64,000 nucleotides of DNA. Source: Viscum album. Its lineage: Eukaryota > Streptophyta > Magnoliopsida > Santalales > Viscaceae. The first letter of the stretch is position 1, and every line of letters starts with the position of its first letter. The notes under the pieces are model-generated. The model did not search any database. It was given only the letters and a program-made list of their open reading frames with translations, and was not told the DNA's origin. Position numbers and translations under genes: made by a program. Shown here piece by piece: positions 12,192 through 26,353 of this stretch. The stretch is from positions 1,716,548,889-1,716,612,888 of the forward strand of contig OY728125.1 of assembly GCA_963277665.1 (NCBI GenBank), read 5' to 3'.

Positions 12192-15100
12192 TTTAACACC
12201 CCCAAGATTTCATAGTAAGTGATTTTCTTCAATGTAATTAAATAGCTTGCATTATACACAACACCGAGTTCGAGCGCACCACGACTTACCAAACTTGTTG
12301 TTCAGAAAATAGTTATGAAGAATAATAACTAAGTTTTGAATATTATATACTCCATATAATTTTAACATCCATATTATGTGTTTATTAGGCATAATATAAG
12401 AACAAATTCAATTTTTCAGACAAAAGAATTATTTTTCAAAAAATGTCATTTTTTCTCCTTTTAATAGAGAAACCTTTTTAAATATATTATTTGATACTTT
12501 TATATATTAAATTTGAAAAAAATAAAATTATTCTTTAGAATCCGGAAAAATAAATTTAGTTTGTATAAATTTTTGATGCTTTTCTGATAACTTTCATGTT
12601 CAGATGAATATTGAAAAATACTAAATTTTAATTGAAAACAACTTTTTTAATCAAAATAATTTATAGTGTTAAAGTATAAATATGAATGGTTTTGTGGTAT
12701 AATTATATTATATTCTTATCATTTAATCCAATTTTGGTAATTGGAGATAATTTTACATTTAAATAGGAAATAAACCTATATCAATATTTTGATAATTTTT
12801 ACTTCTCAAAAACCCGCTTTCTGGTTTTGACAATGGGAATATTTTTTTAAATTAATTAATACAACTTATATGTTTTGAATTTGGTAAAACATACATCATT
12901 TTTCAATTTGGAATATAAAAATTAGCTTTGGGTGATTTATTGGTATTTTTCTAAAAACTTTCAATTTTTTATGAATAGTGAAAAACACTACGTTATTGTT
13001 TAAAGCTGACTTTTATTTAAATAAATATTTTCAATTTAATTTTTTTAAAATTTAAAATAAATAAATAATACCTATATTAGTCTAATTTAATTCATTGAAA
13101 TCATTTTATAATAAGATCAGATATATAAAATTTTATTGAACTTTTTATTGTCTTTTACTCACCTTCTAAGCACATTTGCAAATTTGCAAAAAACATAATT
13201 TTACCGCTTCTGTGAATTTAATTTAAAAAATCATGGAGACATGGTTGATATTAGTAAGTAAAATTTGTTTTAATAGGATGAAAATAATTTTTGTTGAATA
13301 GAAACTTTTAAATTTTATTTACCACAGTTAAAAGTAAATAGGGTAATTAAAGGTAAAAAATGATATTATAATTACCCTAACACATGTCCTAATTCTATTG
13401 GATAAGAATATTTCAACCAAAATAAACCTTATTAAATAAATATGATCCTTTTTATTCACTTGGATTCGATAAGGAAATTTATTATTATTATTTTTAAAGA
13501 AGAGTTAAAAGTATTAAAATAAATGTTTAATAACTAAACAATTTTAAATATAGGATTATACATAAGTTAAAATTAGCTATAAATATTAATTATAAATTTA
13601 AAAATATTTCCTACATCACGATATTATATTAAAATTTTTAGACATTAAATAATTAAATTTATTTATGAAATACTGATGATACAATAATTACATTATTGAT
13701 AAAAGATTAAAAAAATTAATATTATAAATATCAAAATAAATGTAAATTGAGACTTTTGATGAATTACAAGAATTTTCTAGATTAATATGACATGTTATGG
13801 TTGATTTAATGTATTTTTTTCTAATTAATCAAGTTTTTTTTACTTTCATAAAAACCAAATGCACAATATTGTCCAAATTGACATAAATGAGTATTTAAAA
13901 CAAATACTATATTATTAAGTGATATAAAATTAATTAAAATATAATATTCGGCCAAAGGACTTATATAATTATATATATGTCATTAATTAACTATATGAGG
14001 TTAACTAGACATTTTATAATAAATTTATTAACCATGTAATATAAAAATACAAGAAGACATGGTAAAAGTTAAACTATTTAACTAAGAATTAAATCTAAAA
14101 TATAAGGCTAATACGGTGACATAAAATTGTCTAAAAACTATTGTATGAGAGTATTTTTACCCATTCCCACCTTATCCTATAAATAAATCCATTTTCATCC
14201 ATTATAAATAGAAAAAGATTTTATAATAAAATAATATTTAAAGTTTTTCCTAAAGTTATTGTCATCTCTCTTATAAAAGGGTACCTCCACTTCTCTCAAA
14301 ATCACACCTCCAAATCCATTTTTCTCAACCAACCACTGCTCAAATATCCTCCCAACTAACCTCATTGGAACCTAGAGTCATTAATTTGATTAGAAAATCA
14401 ACTTAAGGATCCATTTTGATCAAATCAAAAGGAAGCACTCGTAGAAGAGGTAATAATTACATCACCTCTTTCAAAGTTCTTTTCTTCTTCCACTTCCTCT
14501 TTTATTTTTTTCCATACCAAAATAATAATTCAAGTAACTTTTATATACTGTGATGTTATTATAAATATGGTAAAACCATATTCATTATTATATCCATCCT
14601 ATAAATGACAAAGTCTCCATACGTGTGTATGTACGGCTTCCCGTCTCCACGTCATGGTGTAGTTTGTTATTCAACACTTCATTATTTGTATGAGTATAAT
14701 AATGAGTAAAAATGATGTAAATAATAAATATAACATTTTAATGATTCTTTATATATAATATACTATCCAATTACATACAATTTATCCACTAATAGAATGA
14801 TATTGTTACTCATGCATACGTACGCCTTACCGTCTCCACGACGCGATACGATTTATTTCCCCATCGTAACCATTCAAGAATAATTTTCATTTGATGAGTA
14901 AAAATAATGTTTAAGAACTTAATATCATCATGGATTTGAATAAAATAAATCCTATCAATAACAAACATGACTTACGTAACAAAACATATAAAGGAAAACA
15001 AATCAGTTAACACCCAAAACAATGATACTAATGGAATATCATTAACAAAGAAATATTAAAAGATCATATACGATATCATATTTATGTATGTGTTTCCGGT

Positions 15101-17053
15101 AAAATTTAATAAAAATTATTTCACCATTATACTGGAGGTTAACCTGGACTCTATTATATAAATGTAAAAGGTAAGGGGTTTTCATCTCACTTTTTATTCC
15201 AGTGAGATTCATGCTATATTTTCCACTATTTCCTTTTGTGTGGTGTATGCCCTTCCAATGATTATATAATTTGTGTAATATACTTTAACTTATGGGTATT
15301 TACAACTTCATTTTATGATCATTATTTCATGAGGTGTATGTTTTGTATGTTACCAAATTGGTAAGGGGATTTTTAATTTCAATTTCCACTAATTTGGTTT
15401 TAAGCAAACTTTATTGATTATTTTACTCCATGATTATGTGTCAAATCACTATTTATTTATTTATGTAGTAATTTCCACTCTACTTTGTTTGGATATAATT
15501 TTGACACACATAATCACTCCATTGATAAATTCTCATGTCGTCAATATTAACTTGATAAGAGTAATCTTAACTAAATTTCCATTCTTTGAGTTAAACATCC
15601 AAGTCATTGGTGTTATTTTTACAAGAATATGTGTAAATGTGATATGATTGATTTATACTGAATATCTAATCATATTGAGGGTATTTAAATTTTTCACACA
15701 TAATTATGTCATTTGTTTATCCTCAACCTAAGTATATGGTCTTTATAAGGGATTTCATCTCAATTTACATCCCTTTGAGACTTCTTTGTTGTTATGCGCC
15801 AATTCACTTTTATATGGTGTATATAATATACTTTGACATAGTATATCATGAATCCCTTTATTCTCAATATTTTATAAGGTTTTTATTTCCTCAATTATTT
15901 TAATTCAAGTGTCTCTCATTTTTTTAGGAACTCTAACTAAAATATCATTATCAATGTTTTAAAGATTTATTCTTCTAAATCATTCTCATTAATGTCCACA
16001 TTTTAAAAATGGTTTTAAGGATTTATTTATATGGAATTGAATGTTTTAAAATTAAAACTCATTTTAAAAGTTTCAATGTGTTATGGGATACTTTTATTCA
16101 AAAATCTATTTTAAATATATTGTTTTAAATAGAGAGACTTTTAAATGTTTTCAAAAAAGAGGGATTTTTCTCTCAAATAGTTTTACGGGTTTTTTTCATC
16201 TATTTCTATATCCTTCATTATTCTTTATTGAGGTTGATTTATTATAATACATTCTTTCATATTGTATTGAATGAGTTATGTTTGACTGTCGATGTGTTAT
16301 ATTTATACCATTCATGATTTGTGGTTAAAATATTGACATTTTGTATACTAGTTTTAATATGAATGTTTAGATTATGTTTCAACCTTTTTTATATGAGAAA
16401 TGCATTAGAATTAGTAAGTGATGGGTGGAGCCCGCTATAGCTCCTAGATGCATTGGTAGGTCTCATGAGACAAACTAGTGTCATGGAACAAGGCCTTGAA
16501 AAAATCTTTATTTGTAGTCTTAGAACGAGCCATTGACTATGTGGTAATGATGTCCGACATTATGAATTCCATCATTATGAAATTAGCTATTTATATTACA
16601 TGTGATTATTCAACTAGTAGAATATCCATGTGAATAAGTTTTGGCATTATTTGATTTATCATTTCCATATTATGTTTATGTTTATGTTTAAAAGGCTTGT
16701 GTTTTAGTCTTATACATTGCCTTAAATGTTTATGCTTATTTATGATAGTATCCTCGATATTGTTTTCCCTACGGAGCATTTGAGCTCACCCCTTTCGTAT
16801 GTTTTCTTTTTTCACAAGATGTGAAGAAGTATATTATGATTAACCTACAGTGATAGGCCAAAGGGTATGAGTGTGTTCAATGGGGATACAATGTTTTTTT
16901 CTTAATTTCATGGTGTAATGTAAAACTTATGTATGTATCTAGTACTTCAAAGGCTACTCAACTAATCGGTCTTTTGAGACTTGATCTCTTGTGATCTTTC
17001 CAATGATATGTAATAATGCACCGACTCTAGGTAACTAGGGTTGGGGCATTGCA
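12192..17053 (+). repeat. LTR B3, full length (4.86 kb), right end of the array
   Basis: It runs from a decayed start (TTTAACACCCCCAAGATTT) to GGGGCATTGCA. It is the reference copy for LTRs A and B2. Landmarks are TATA at 14272-14279, donor-like AGAAGAG|GTAATA at 14450, hairpins of the GTACGTACG family near 14610-14660 and 14800-14850, the conserved box GAGCCCGCTATAGCTCC with ATGCATTGG near 16430-16456, and a pyrimidine tract ending CACAAG at 16818. The bases after it (AATAG, 17054-17058) also occur at the matching place in the C 3' LTR, so AATAG is the likely right-hand target duplication of the array. Confidence 0.8.
14272..14279 (+). promoter_or_regulatory. TATA box of LTR B3
   Basis: TATAAAAG lies in the context CATCTCTCTTATAAAAGGGTA, followed by a CT-rich stretch with CTTCTCTC where transcription would start. 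It is the same arrangement as at 4103 and 42291. Confidence 0.6.
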
Positions 17054-19568
17054 AATAGTATATTATAAAAATATTATTATTTATTATTATAATATATAAC
17101 CTATATGTTAAATTAGAATCTATGAATAATATTAATGAACTTATAAAAAAATAATTTTTATAATATGAATTACTTGGTTACCAATTAATTATAAATTAAA
17201 ATATATTCTAATTGATTAAAATGGAAATATTATAATTTTTATTCTCACATAGTCATTTTTTCATAATAAAATAATTTAGTTAAAACTAGTGAATAAAAAT
17301 AATGAAAAATATATGTTATATATTAAATAAAATTATTTTTATATTCATAGTCATCAGATAAGAATAACCCCAATTTTACTTATAAAACCCTATATTATTC
17401 AATAGGGTAATTTTACCACCTTTTATAGAGAGCCCATTTTAAATCTAATTATGACACTTATAGAATTTTTATATAAAAAAATAAAGATCTTATTTGAAAT
17501 ATTGATATAAAAAATTACATTGGTTGAATTTTTCATATTTTTCTGGTTATTTTCATAATTTGATTAATAGAGAAACATACTGAAATAAATTTTAAACATA
17601 ATTTTCATTGATATAATTTATAGTTTTTAATTACATATTTTATAGGGTTTAATTTATCATTAGTTATAATTTTTACCCTTTAATCTAATTTAGGTCATTG
17701 GAATCTATTTTAAATTGAATTTGATTATAAAAACATGCCAATTTTTTGGACATTTTCACTTTTAAAACTCATATTTTCATTTTGTTGAGACGATTAATTT
17801 GAAATATATTCGGGAATTTTTTTTGGAATTATCTAAAATTGATTTCATATTTTTAATCAAAAGCTCAAAATTTATTGGATATGAGCCTATTATTTTTGGA
17901 AAATATGAACAGTAACATTAGTAATTCTTAATATCCTTATTAAGGGCGAAATGTGTAATTAATGGTAAAAATGATTTAATAAATATTTGAAAATCACCAT
18001 AAAAATTTCACAAAAGATATCAGAAAAATATAATTCTACACTTAACACATAAGGATCAAAATTGAATAATTTATTGGACAATTTTCCATAAAAATGACTT
18101 AAATATTATTAAACTCAGTGGTAGTAAAAATATGGCACACTCTTACTTTTAATATGTGAAATATTTTTAATTTGGGGATAAATAGAAAGGAAGTATGTAG
18201 GCCTCCGTGAAGGAAAAAGGAAGTACATGGACCACATAGGGAAATTGTTCATGGAAGATTCTTGGTACGTGGTAATGGTGGTGTCGTATTGATGATTTGG
18301 TAAATCTTGGTTTAGCGAAATAAAAGGATATATTTTCCTATATAAGGAGCACTCGTCTTTTTATTAGGGTTTGTCACTAAGATTAAAAATATTATTGGTA
18401 TTTAGTAAAGTCTAGTGTGGTTCTTAGGAAGAAGACCTTAAAAATGAGAAATTGATTTGAAATTTGTATGGAATTTAGTGAAGTCCAAGATGGTTTGCAG
18501 AATACAGTTTGTGGAAGTCAGTTTCCAAAAGAAGGTTCTCGAAAGATAGTTCCCAAAGGAGGAGTTGGTTCATAGAGAAGAAGTTTTATATGGAAACTAT
18601 TTTCAAAGGTGGTACATGGTTGAAAGAGGGAGTACACAGAGGTTGTTCATGAAGAAGTCACAATATGTGGCGCATTGATGTATGTAGAGGATGAATGATA
18701 GTATGTGGAGGAAAATTTCATTAAATAAAAATAAGTGGAAAAGTTAATTATATCTATAGGTGAAAATAGGACTTCAATAGAGAATCTATCTAAAGTTGAG
18801 GACGCGCGATTTAATTCCAACCCATTGAAGAGACCATCATTTCGAAAAACTGATTTCAAGATTATTATGAACACAGTGAGTAAGGGGGAGTCAAAATAAT
18901 TGATCCAAGGGACACAGTTTTTTGTCCCTAAGACCATGTAAAGGTTGTGCGCCTAATACAAAGTGAATATTCCAAACATCTGCAAGCTACAACTAGTAAA
19001 GATTAGTGGACTTTGGTACAACTGAAAACCTGTCAGCTTATTCTTCTTAGACTATCTCGTAGTGGTGAACCAAATAAAATTTATAAGTGGTTCTTATGTT
19101 TTTAAATGTTTAAATTACAACATATTACCAATAGTAATATTTAACAAGTTCCTACAAATGTGGGAACCATATCCATCACATTAAAATACAAATTTCACAC
19201 GCTGATTCACTCCTCCCCTCTTAGGGTGTTCTGGGGTCCTTATAAATAAGGAATATGGGATGATATATGATCTAATATATCTTAAATTATCCATTTATTG
19301 TCCAATTGAAACATCATATTTAAAAATTAATTCTTTTAAATATTAAAAACATTATTACCATAGTGAAAAGTAATAAGACTTAACTAAGGGTTACTCAAAA
19401 TAATAAGGTTTAAAATTAACTCAAAACATGTCTAAAATATATTTTTTGAAGATATTAAAACCTTTTATCTTTAATTCTAATAAATATAATTTTTTAGGTA
19501 TTTATATTGAGAATGATTTTTTTATAAATTAACCTCATGAAAATTACAAAAGTGTCCTTCCCCTCTCT

Positions 19569-19576
19569 TATAAAAT
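19569..19576 (+). promoter_or_regulatory. TATA box of the C 5' LTR
   Basis: TATAAAAT follows CCCTCTCT, the same context as in the LARD LTRs and the C 3' LTR (42291). Confidence 0.55.
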
Positions 19577-20102
19577 GTAAAATCTCATTTCTCGACTCTA
19601 TAAACTTAAGAACCAATTTATTTCAGCCAAAATATATCCAATTATACTTCAAAATTCCATCCCTTCATCCTATAATCCTTTATTTGTAAAGAAATCCTAC
19701 CAAAAAAGTCCTTTTAAGTTAGAAGAATATACCCAAAGAAGAGGTAACATTCATCAACGAATGTTTCAGTTTTACTTCATCTATAAACCCATTTAATTAT
19801 TTTTGTTTGATTTTTATATAATAATATTTTCATACTCAATATAATTGTATGTTTTAATATTTAGGTTTCTAACTAAACTCATACGCACTTCTATCTATTG
19901 GGTAATGAACATACTCTTCATTTGTATGGTGAACTACTGCCTCACGAAATGATGTTGTCCTTTTTTCCTTTACCACTGCTCATGTTTGGGAATTATGATG
20001 GAAAATATAATTATATATGATATCTATGATATAATTATACTTATGTAATGATAATATCATTTCTATCTTTTTACCACCCAATCATTTGGGAAATTATAAA
20101 GT

Positions 20103-20150
20103 CACTTGTGCGTACTTATGGCTCGCCATATCTATGATGCGATGTGATTA
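20103..20150 (+). repeat. Diverged member of the GTACGTACG hairpin family
   Basis: The inner hairpin reads ATGG-CTCG-CCAT at 20118-20129. In the LARD copies the same place reads ACGG-loop-CCGT, so both sides of one base pair have changed together. The outer arms are eroded here. A second diverged member at about 20297-20335 keeps CATTCAT paired with ATGAATG. Confidence 0.5.
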
Positions 20151-21827
20151 TTTTCACGTATATATTACACCTGGATGGTTATAAGGATATATTTATTCAA
20201 TATATATATATATATTATAACATAAATATAATTTTGGATTGATAATATATTATATAATTTTATTTCCTTTTAATATAATCAGAAAATGAAAACAACATTC
20301 ATGCATACATACGACATACCGTCTCAATGAATGATATATTTTATTTTCTAAATCTAACAATTATGAATCAACATGAATAAATATATATGGAAATTGTGAT
20401 ATATATATCATGTTTAACATTATAGGGATTTTTATTTCATGATCTATGTAAGAGGAAGAAGGAGAATAATTCAAAACATGAAAGAGAAAACAAGGGGTTA
20501 TTATCTAAAAAGTAACATTAACATGTATTTGTTGATAAAAGAGTAATAAAAGGTCATAAGTAAATAATATATCAAAGGATATAATTAAATAAGGTTCTAT
20601 AATATATTTATAATAAATTTTTATTTATTATACAGGATTTTTTAACAAGTATGATGAGATTCAGGATATTAGGTAAGGAATTTTCATTTCACTTTTTATT
20701 TCGAAAAGTTACATACCATATTCACGACTCAATTATATTGTGTGGTGTATATAAAGACCTATGTAATTTAATATCAATAATTTACATTAATTAATTATAT
20801 TAAAATCTATAATTTATGTTATTATTTTATAGGATTCATTAATCTAATGTTACACAAGTAGTAAGGGATTTATGTATCACTTTTCTTTTTGTGGGAGACA
20901 TGCCTTATAAACTACTTTTTTCCTATACACAGTGTATATACATACCATGATTATATATTTATGATTATTATCAAGAATATTTTATTATTTTCATATCCAT
21001 ATATGTTACTTTATTTCATGGGTAATACTATGCTTTTTATTATAAAAATGTGTATTTATTTTACAATCTCATCAATATTTGGAATTGTTTCATTTTAATT
21101 ATACATTGGGGAATACTTATATTAAATGTCAATGTTTTATAAAAAAAATTCAAATATATTTTTTCTATGGATTATTAAATTCATTTTTACCCATTTTTAA
21201 TTTTTTTACTACATGATTTAAAAGGAATAATTTTTTGTGGTTTTAAAAATGAGGTACTTTGTCACTTTGTCGGCAAAATGTACAAAATGAATTTTTTCAT
21301 TAAAATATAAGACATGAATAGAATTTTACACCATCATAAAGTGTTAATTTATTGATGATTCTATTACAATATTTAATTTTTATTTTCAATGAAAAATTAT
21401 TGTTTTAAAATTGTGTGCAATTTGAAGTAAATAATTTTTTTTCAAAGTTAAAAAGATAGTTTCTTAAAGAATTATATTCAATTGATTTCTCAAAAAAAAT
21501 CCATATATGTTAACATTATTTGATGTTACTTTTTTTTACTAGGGATATTATTAAATGGTACCATTATTATTAATTATGATAATGGTTTATTTTTATTATG
21601 GAATGATAGTTATGAAATTGATTTCTTTTCGATGGGTTATGTTATGATTTAAATATGTTTATGAAACCCATTTATTAATATGGGTTCTAATATGATTATT
21701 GATTTTTGTTATTGTTGAACACATATGTATGATTTTCATTATATGATTGGTGAGACCTATATCTACCTCCAATTAATTGAGTAAAGATTTATATCTTATG
21801 GGATAATGATGGGAATCTATTGATGGA

Positions 21828-21930
21828 CTAGATCCACTTAGGGAAAATAGGGAATCCCAGTCTACTATGGGAAGACAGGAAAACCCAATCCATTATGGGA
21901 AGATAGGGAAACCTAATACCTTATAAGGAA
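21828..21930 (+). repeat. Tandem repeat, about 4 x 29 bp, in the C 5' LTR
   Basis: The units resemble TCCACTATGGGAAGATAGGG followed by AAACC(C), four in a row with the first and last diverged. The C 3' LTR has the matching array at about 44542-44670. It sits just after the conserved box (ACCTATATC...CCAATT) that precedes lineage-specific repeats in the other families too. Confidence 0.7.
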
Positions 21931-22515
21931 AGTAAATCAAATGGGGATGGTGGTGTGTCCCTCCCAGTAGGTATATTCCCCATTAAGTTCCTTTTAAAGT
22001 AATATAAGTGTGTCTTGACTTATATGGAATGATATTACATGCTTATGTGATTGACATAATTCTATATCATATTCCAATGTTATACTTTCATGTATTGTGC
22101 TCTTTCTTTTCTTATGATTCATGTTTTATGAACTCAAAATAAAAATTCCATGATTAATGTTTATGATCTTTGATATGAATGGTATGATCTTATAATGATC
22201 ATGATCATGTTATTATACCCTTTTTCTGGTATATGCTTGTGCATTTGCATTATTCACCCTCACTGAGCATATGAGATCACTAACTTCTTATGTTTCCCTT
22301 CCCCAAGTTATGTAGGAAGTTTTTTATGTATAATTACTAAGTGGGAAGATATTTCTGGGAAACCTTCTAGAAGTTTCACCATGTTAGAAGATTGTATTCT
22401 ATATTTCCAAAGTCACTAAACTAAAAAAATATTTGGGTGTGTGTTTGTGTCATGTATGAAATTTTCTGCAAAAGTGATTTAATATTCATGTTTGAAAATA
22501 TTGATCCCTTACAGT

Positions 22516-22526
22516 TGGTATTAGAG
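22516..22526 (+). promoter_or_regulatory. Primer-binding site of element C
   Basis: TGGTATTAGAG starts two bases after the LTR end CTTACA (22513). It has one mismatch to the initiator-methionine primer site TGGTATCAGAG. Confidence 0.7.
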
Positions 22527-23039
22527 AAACATATTAGTAAAACTTTTGAAACTTGGATGATAAAACATTAGCGAAATAATAAGGAATATTTTTTAAGGAT
22601 ATGTCTATGGAAGTATCTAAGGATAAGTTTAAGTATGAGTAAAGGTATAGGAAAATATCCCATAACATTGGTAAATGATATAGAGATTGTTTTAATATAA
22701 TTTTATCCATTTCTAGATACTATATGTTTATTTGGCTCTGTAAAAAATTTATATAGGGGTAATAACTCTAAAAAGGTGCATCAGTCTAGACTCGAAGGTA
22801 ACTTGGTGCATGACAACAGACCTTGATTCACACCTTATTTAACAATCCTGGGGGATATTTATTAGTAATTTAAAAAATCATTATGAACCATCACGAAGGA
22901 TTAAAAAATAAATCATCTTTGAATAACCTATGATAAACTGATGGCTTCATATATTAAGGAAGGTGTTATAATTTAGACATCATATAAGGAATTTTTATGA
23001 TTGTGTGGTTTTTTACCATGATATGTGTTTCTCACATTA

Positions 23040-23400
23040 TGCATTCATGTCTTGGTAAAAGGAGGGAACCATAAGGAACTAGGTTCACTATGAATATGAT
23101 AAAACACACACTGATGATAAGTCAAATTAGATGATCACTAGAGAGAAATACATTAGGATTATGATGAATAAGCTTTCACGATATATGAATAAAAATTTCA
23201 TCTTTAGTTATATTTCAAACACGTCAAATAAGAGGAGGAAGGACATTTATAAATCTTCAATTATAAAGTAACATAGAGGAAATAATATTTATTTTCCTAC
23301 ATGTTAAGAATAAGGGATGGAGAACCTTTAGGAATACCTCAAAATGGAGTGGAAGATGTTATCTATGCAGGAAAGAGGGTCATATAGTGATGAATTTTCA
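23040..23400 (+). pseudogene. Gag remnant with one zinc knuckle (element C)
   Basis: The clearest part is 23357-23398, which reads CYLCRKEGHIVMNF. This is a CX2CX4HX4C knuckle whose last Cys is replaced by Phe. Upstream sequence from about 23040 aligns loosely with the shortened Gag of the LARDs and has many stops. No pol follows. If this element moved, it used proteins from elsewhere. Confidence 0.55.
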
Positions 23401-24501
23401 TGGAGTTAAATGTATCATCTATGGAGAACTTGGGTTTTACCCAACTCAATTCCTTAACATACAAATTTACTTCTAAATCAAGGAAGTATATATTTGATTC
23501 CAACCAATAATGTGGAAACATTGAAGTATTTATGTATTTTGAATCTAGAATCATGAATGGTGAATTATATAATGATCATTCAATTTATGTTTTTCTATAT
23601 GAATTTTCTTTAATACATTGAATTGTTTCGATGGACAATGAATGTGATTTAATGGAATGATTATATTAATTGGAAATACAAGATTTGGGGAAAGATAACT
23701 CTTAATGTGTTCCTAATGTTAAGATAATTTTGTTTCGATAAGTGACATGTTGGATATCAATAATTGAATTTAAGGATACTGATTACCTTAGAACTAATAA
23801 AGTATTTGTTTACCCAAAAGTATGTGCTATCATGTTTCGAGTTTAATGAATTTTTGGACTCGAGTAATATATCCCATAAACTATGGAATAAGGAATCATG
23901 CATTATTTCATAAGGATATATGTTAATTCAGGTTATTACCATGTTTCAAGAGAATACATTATAAATGTATTCACACGTTTTTATTATGAAAACCAAGAGA
24001 TACTTTTTCGTATATGGGGGATCAATGTTTAGCCAATTTTGCGACCTTCTTTCAAAAGGATTGGATTTTCATATTTCAGAAGGGTTATAAGGTTTAACAT
24101 TTCTGGAATGTTAAGTCAAGCTTCAGATGATGTTTGTGATACTAAAATATTATATCATCATATATATATTTATGCATATTTGATAAGTTGTTCTGTCATT
24201 TTTTTGTTTTAAAGATAAGTGGAATGAATTGTCATTATATTAATGAATCTCATGATGTCCTACAAATTTAAGAATAAAAAATTCACCTTTTTAGAAAATT
24301 GATAAAGCCACAACAATGGCTTTGGTTGTCCTAAAATAAACTATGTATTTATTCTCATGAAAATTATTTAACTATAGGGAAAGGATCTCGAAACCAAAAA
24401 TTATATCCTAGTACCCTATTTTCTGATGAATCAAATGGACCCTTAGATCATCATGGATTTATAGGTTTGTTGTATTAAAATTTATCCTAACCATGTTCTC
24501 T

Positions 24502-24506
24502 ATCAC
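24502..24506 (+). repeat. Target-site duplication ATCAC, left copy
   Basis: ATCAC lies directly before the LTR at 24507 and is repeated at 39929-39933 directly after the element's other end. The uninterrupted sequence ...CTATCACTCTCCATCAG... matches related internal regions such as 1816-1830, which confirms the insertion site. Confidence 0.9.
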
Positions 24507-26102
24507 TGTAGAGACCCGAAACTTAACGTACATGGACATTACATTACATTTGCGGAATACTTAGTACATAACAAAAAACACACACACAAGGATCGTAATA
24601 GTTTAGTGTCTTTGGAAACTCGGAATATAATCTTCTAATCGTGGTGAAAGATCTTCAAAATCTCCCATAAAGATCTTCCTTCTTTTTTTTACCTAAAACC
24701 TTTCTTTATATCCTGGGGAAAAGAAAACATAAAAGGGTGATCTCAAATGCTCTGTAAGGGTAAACAAAAGAAATATCAATCACATCATATACCTAAGCAC
24801 ATACCTTTGGGAAATCTTAACCTGCAAAAGAGATCATAATTTCATAACATGGGGTAAATCATGGCAGTGAAATGTAATCACAATAATCATAACTTAAAAC
24901 ATGAAACTTTGTGGCATTCACACATAATCATAGAGAATCATTTCTTGTTAGTCAAGACTCATTTCCAAGACTATCTTAGTGGACAAAGTCCCTTTCTGAA
25001 TCGAGTAACCCTCGTTTCAGTCCTGTTTCACTGAACCGGTATAACCTACCGTTCCAGCCATGTCTATCTCATGAAATATAAAATCTTTTCCCAATGCATT
25101 GGAGTGATATATAGGTCCCACCCATCTTATAATGAATCCTTTCTTATGTGTGCCACATAATCATAAACCATACATCATAGCGTAACCCATGTAATAAAAA
25201 TGGGATTCTTAAACAACATGACATCATAAAACAATTCATATAAGATAAAGGAATTCATAAAAATATTTCCATCACAACATAATCAAATCCATGTAATAAT
25301 AGGGATAAAAACAGAACCCTTTTATTATCTTAGATGGAAAATAATTTTGATAAAATACTTGAACTCCATTCTTGAGGAAAATATCCTTTCTACTTCAAAA
25401 AAACTTTTCCTTTCTTAATATGTCATACAATTTTAAACTAAAAGAAGTTGATTAAAAATAAACTTTAAAACTTTTAAAGGAAGCTTCTTGTAAATAATGT
25501 TTTAAAAATCCATTCATGCCGTATAAGTTAAAAAAACATTCTTCGTACTTTTTTCGGAAAAGTCAAAAAGTACCTCGTACGAAAAACGACAAAAGATTCC
25601 TTTCATTTCTTTTACTAACAACTCACCGAAGGGTAAAAATAGATTTAAACAATTGTAGGTGGATGTAAATAATATTACATATTGATGAAACATGGATGTG
25701 GATGATAAAATACACCCCAGTAAATACTTACGAATAAACAATCTCGGATAAAAATGAGATTGTGATATTTTCCCTTACCTTAGGTCTGATTTGCTTCGTA
25801 TGTGTCCGAACCTCCTGTATAATGATTTAAATAATGTCATTGACTTATTACAGAATCATATTCATTGTTATGATATCATATATGGTTCACTTATGACTTT
25901 ATATTACCCGTTCTTTTGTAAATTCCATGTTAAAGAAGCGTTTTGGGTAAAATCGTTTCATTTATCGTAGGTGTTTTGACTTGTTGTTATTGACATTATT
26001 ATTACTTATATCATGATTTACTTACTTCCAGAATATAAAATATGATTTATATATCATATATATTCAGTATATATATATATATATAAGATAGATAAATGAA
26101 AT

Positions 26103-26158
26103 GAAAAACACCGTTCATGGAGACGGTAGTCCGTACGTACGCATGAACGCTGTTTTCC
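26103..26158 (+). repeat. Long stem-loop a in the LARD 3' LTR
   Basis: The arms 26103-26119 and 26142-26158 pair at 15 of 17 positions. They enclose a 22-base core at 26120-26141 that starts GAGACGGTA and ends CCGTACGTACG. Inside the core ACGG and CCGT can pair around TAGT. The second LTR has the same unit at 37320-37375. The orientation relative to transcription is minus. Confidence 0.75.
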
Positions 26159-26308
26159 TTTCCCTATTGTCTTGAATAGAAGTAAGTAGATGACATAAAT
26201 ATACATATATACATAAATACAGTAGCTTTATAATGTCATATATTTCATTATTATTTCTTATATATACTTTTTAATCATTCTTAAATGGTTAACATGGAGA
26301 ATGAATCT

Positions 26309-26353
26309 CATCGCGTCGTGGAGACGGTAGTCCGTACGTACGCACGAGCGATG
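26309..26353 (+). repeat. Long stem-loop b in the LARD 3' LTR
   Basis: The arms CATCGCGTCGTG (26309-26320) and CACGAGCGATG (26343-26353) pair with a single bulged base. The core at 26321-26342 is identical to that of stem-loop a, although the arms are unrelated in sequence. The second LTR copy is at 37526-37570. Confidence 0.75.

Larger units (their letters stand above)
17054..22513 (+). repeat. 5' LTR of element C, start cut off by the array insertion
   Basis: It aligns with 40444-44856, the C 3' LTR, from AATAGTATATTATAAAA onward. It ends in CCTTACA directly before a primer site. Its first ~260 bases, visible in the 3' copy from 40185, should lie to the left of this window. Landmarks are TATA at 19569, donor-like AAGAAGAG|GTAACA at 19744, two hairpins of the GTACGTACG family near 20103-20150 and 20297-20335, a tandem repeat at 21828-21930, and a pyrimidine tract ending CCCCAAG at 22307. 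The full LTR would be about 5.7 kb. The region 18180-19250 has higher GC and small ORFs but no recognisable protein. Divergence between the two C LTRs is large, so this is the oldest element here. Confidence 0.75.
22514..24501 (+). mobile_element. Element C, internal region (left part)
   Basis: It begins with a primer site and continues with a leader that shares a block with the Tekay element (near 22760-22860: CTAGACTCGAAGGTAACTTGG). It contains a Gag remnant at 23040-23400. From there to 24501 it is AT-rich without a coding signal. It is interrupted by the minus-strand LARD and resumes at 39934. Confidence 0.7.

Noticed and set aside
18180..19250. GC-richer stretch with possible exons in the C LTR
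   Set aside because: No frame longer than about 96 codons, no domain, and no better conservation than flanking sequence that I can see.
20197..20216. TA-dinucleotide runs here and at about 26066-26084, 37286-37301 and 43120-43140
   Set aside because: Ordinary low-complexity AT repeats within LTRs; nothing suggests a function.
26103..26158. MITE insertions
   Set aside because: The arms differ completely between the three units, so they are not transposon ends, and no target duplications flank them.
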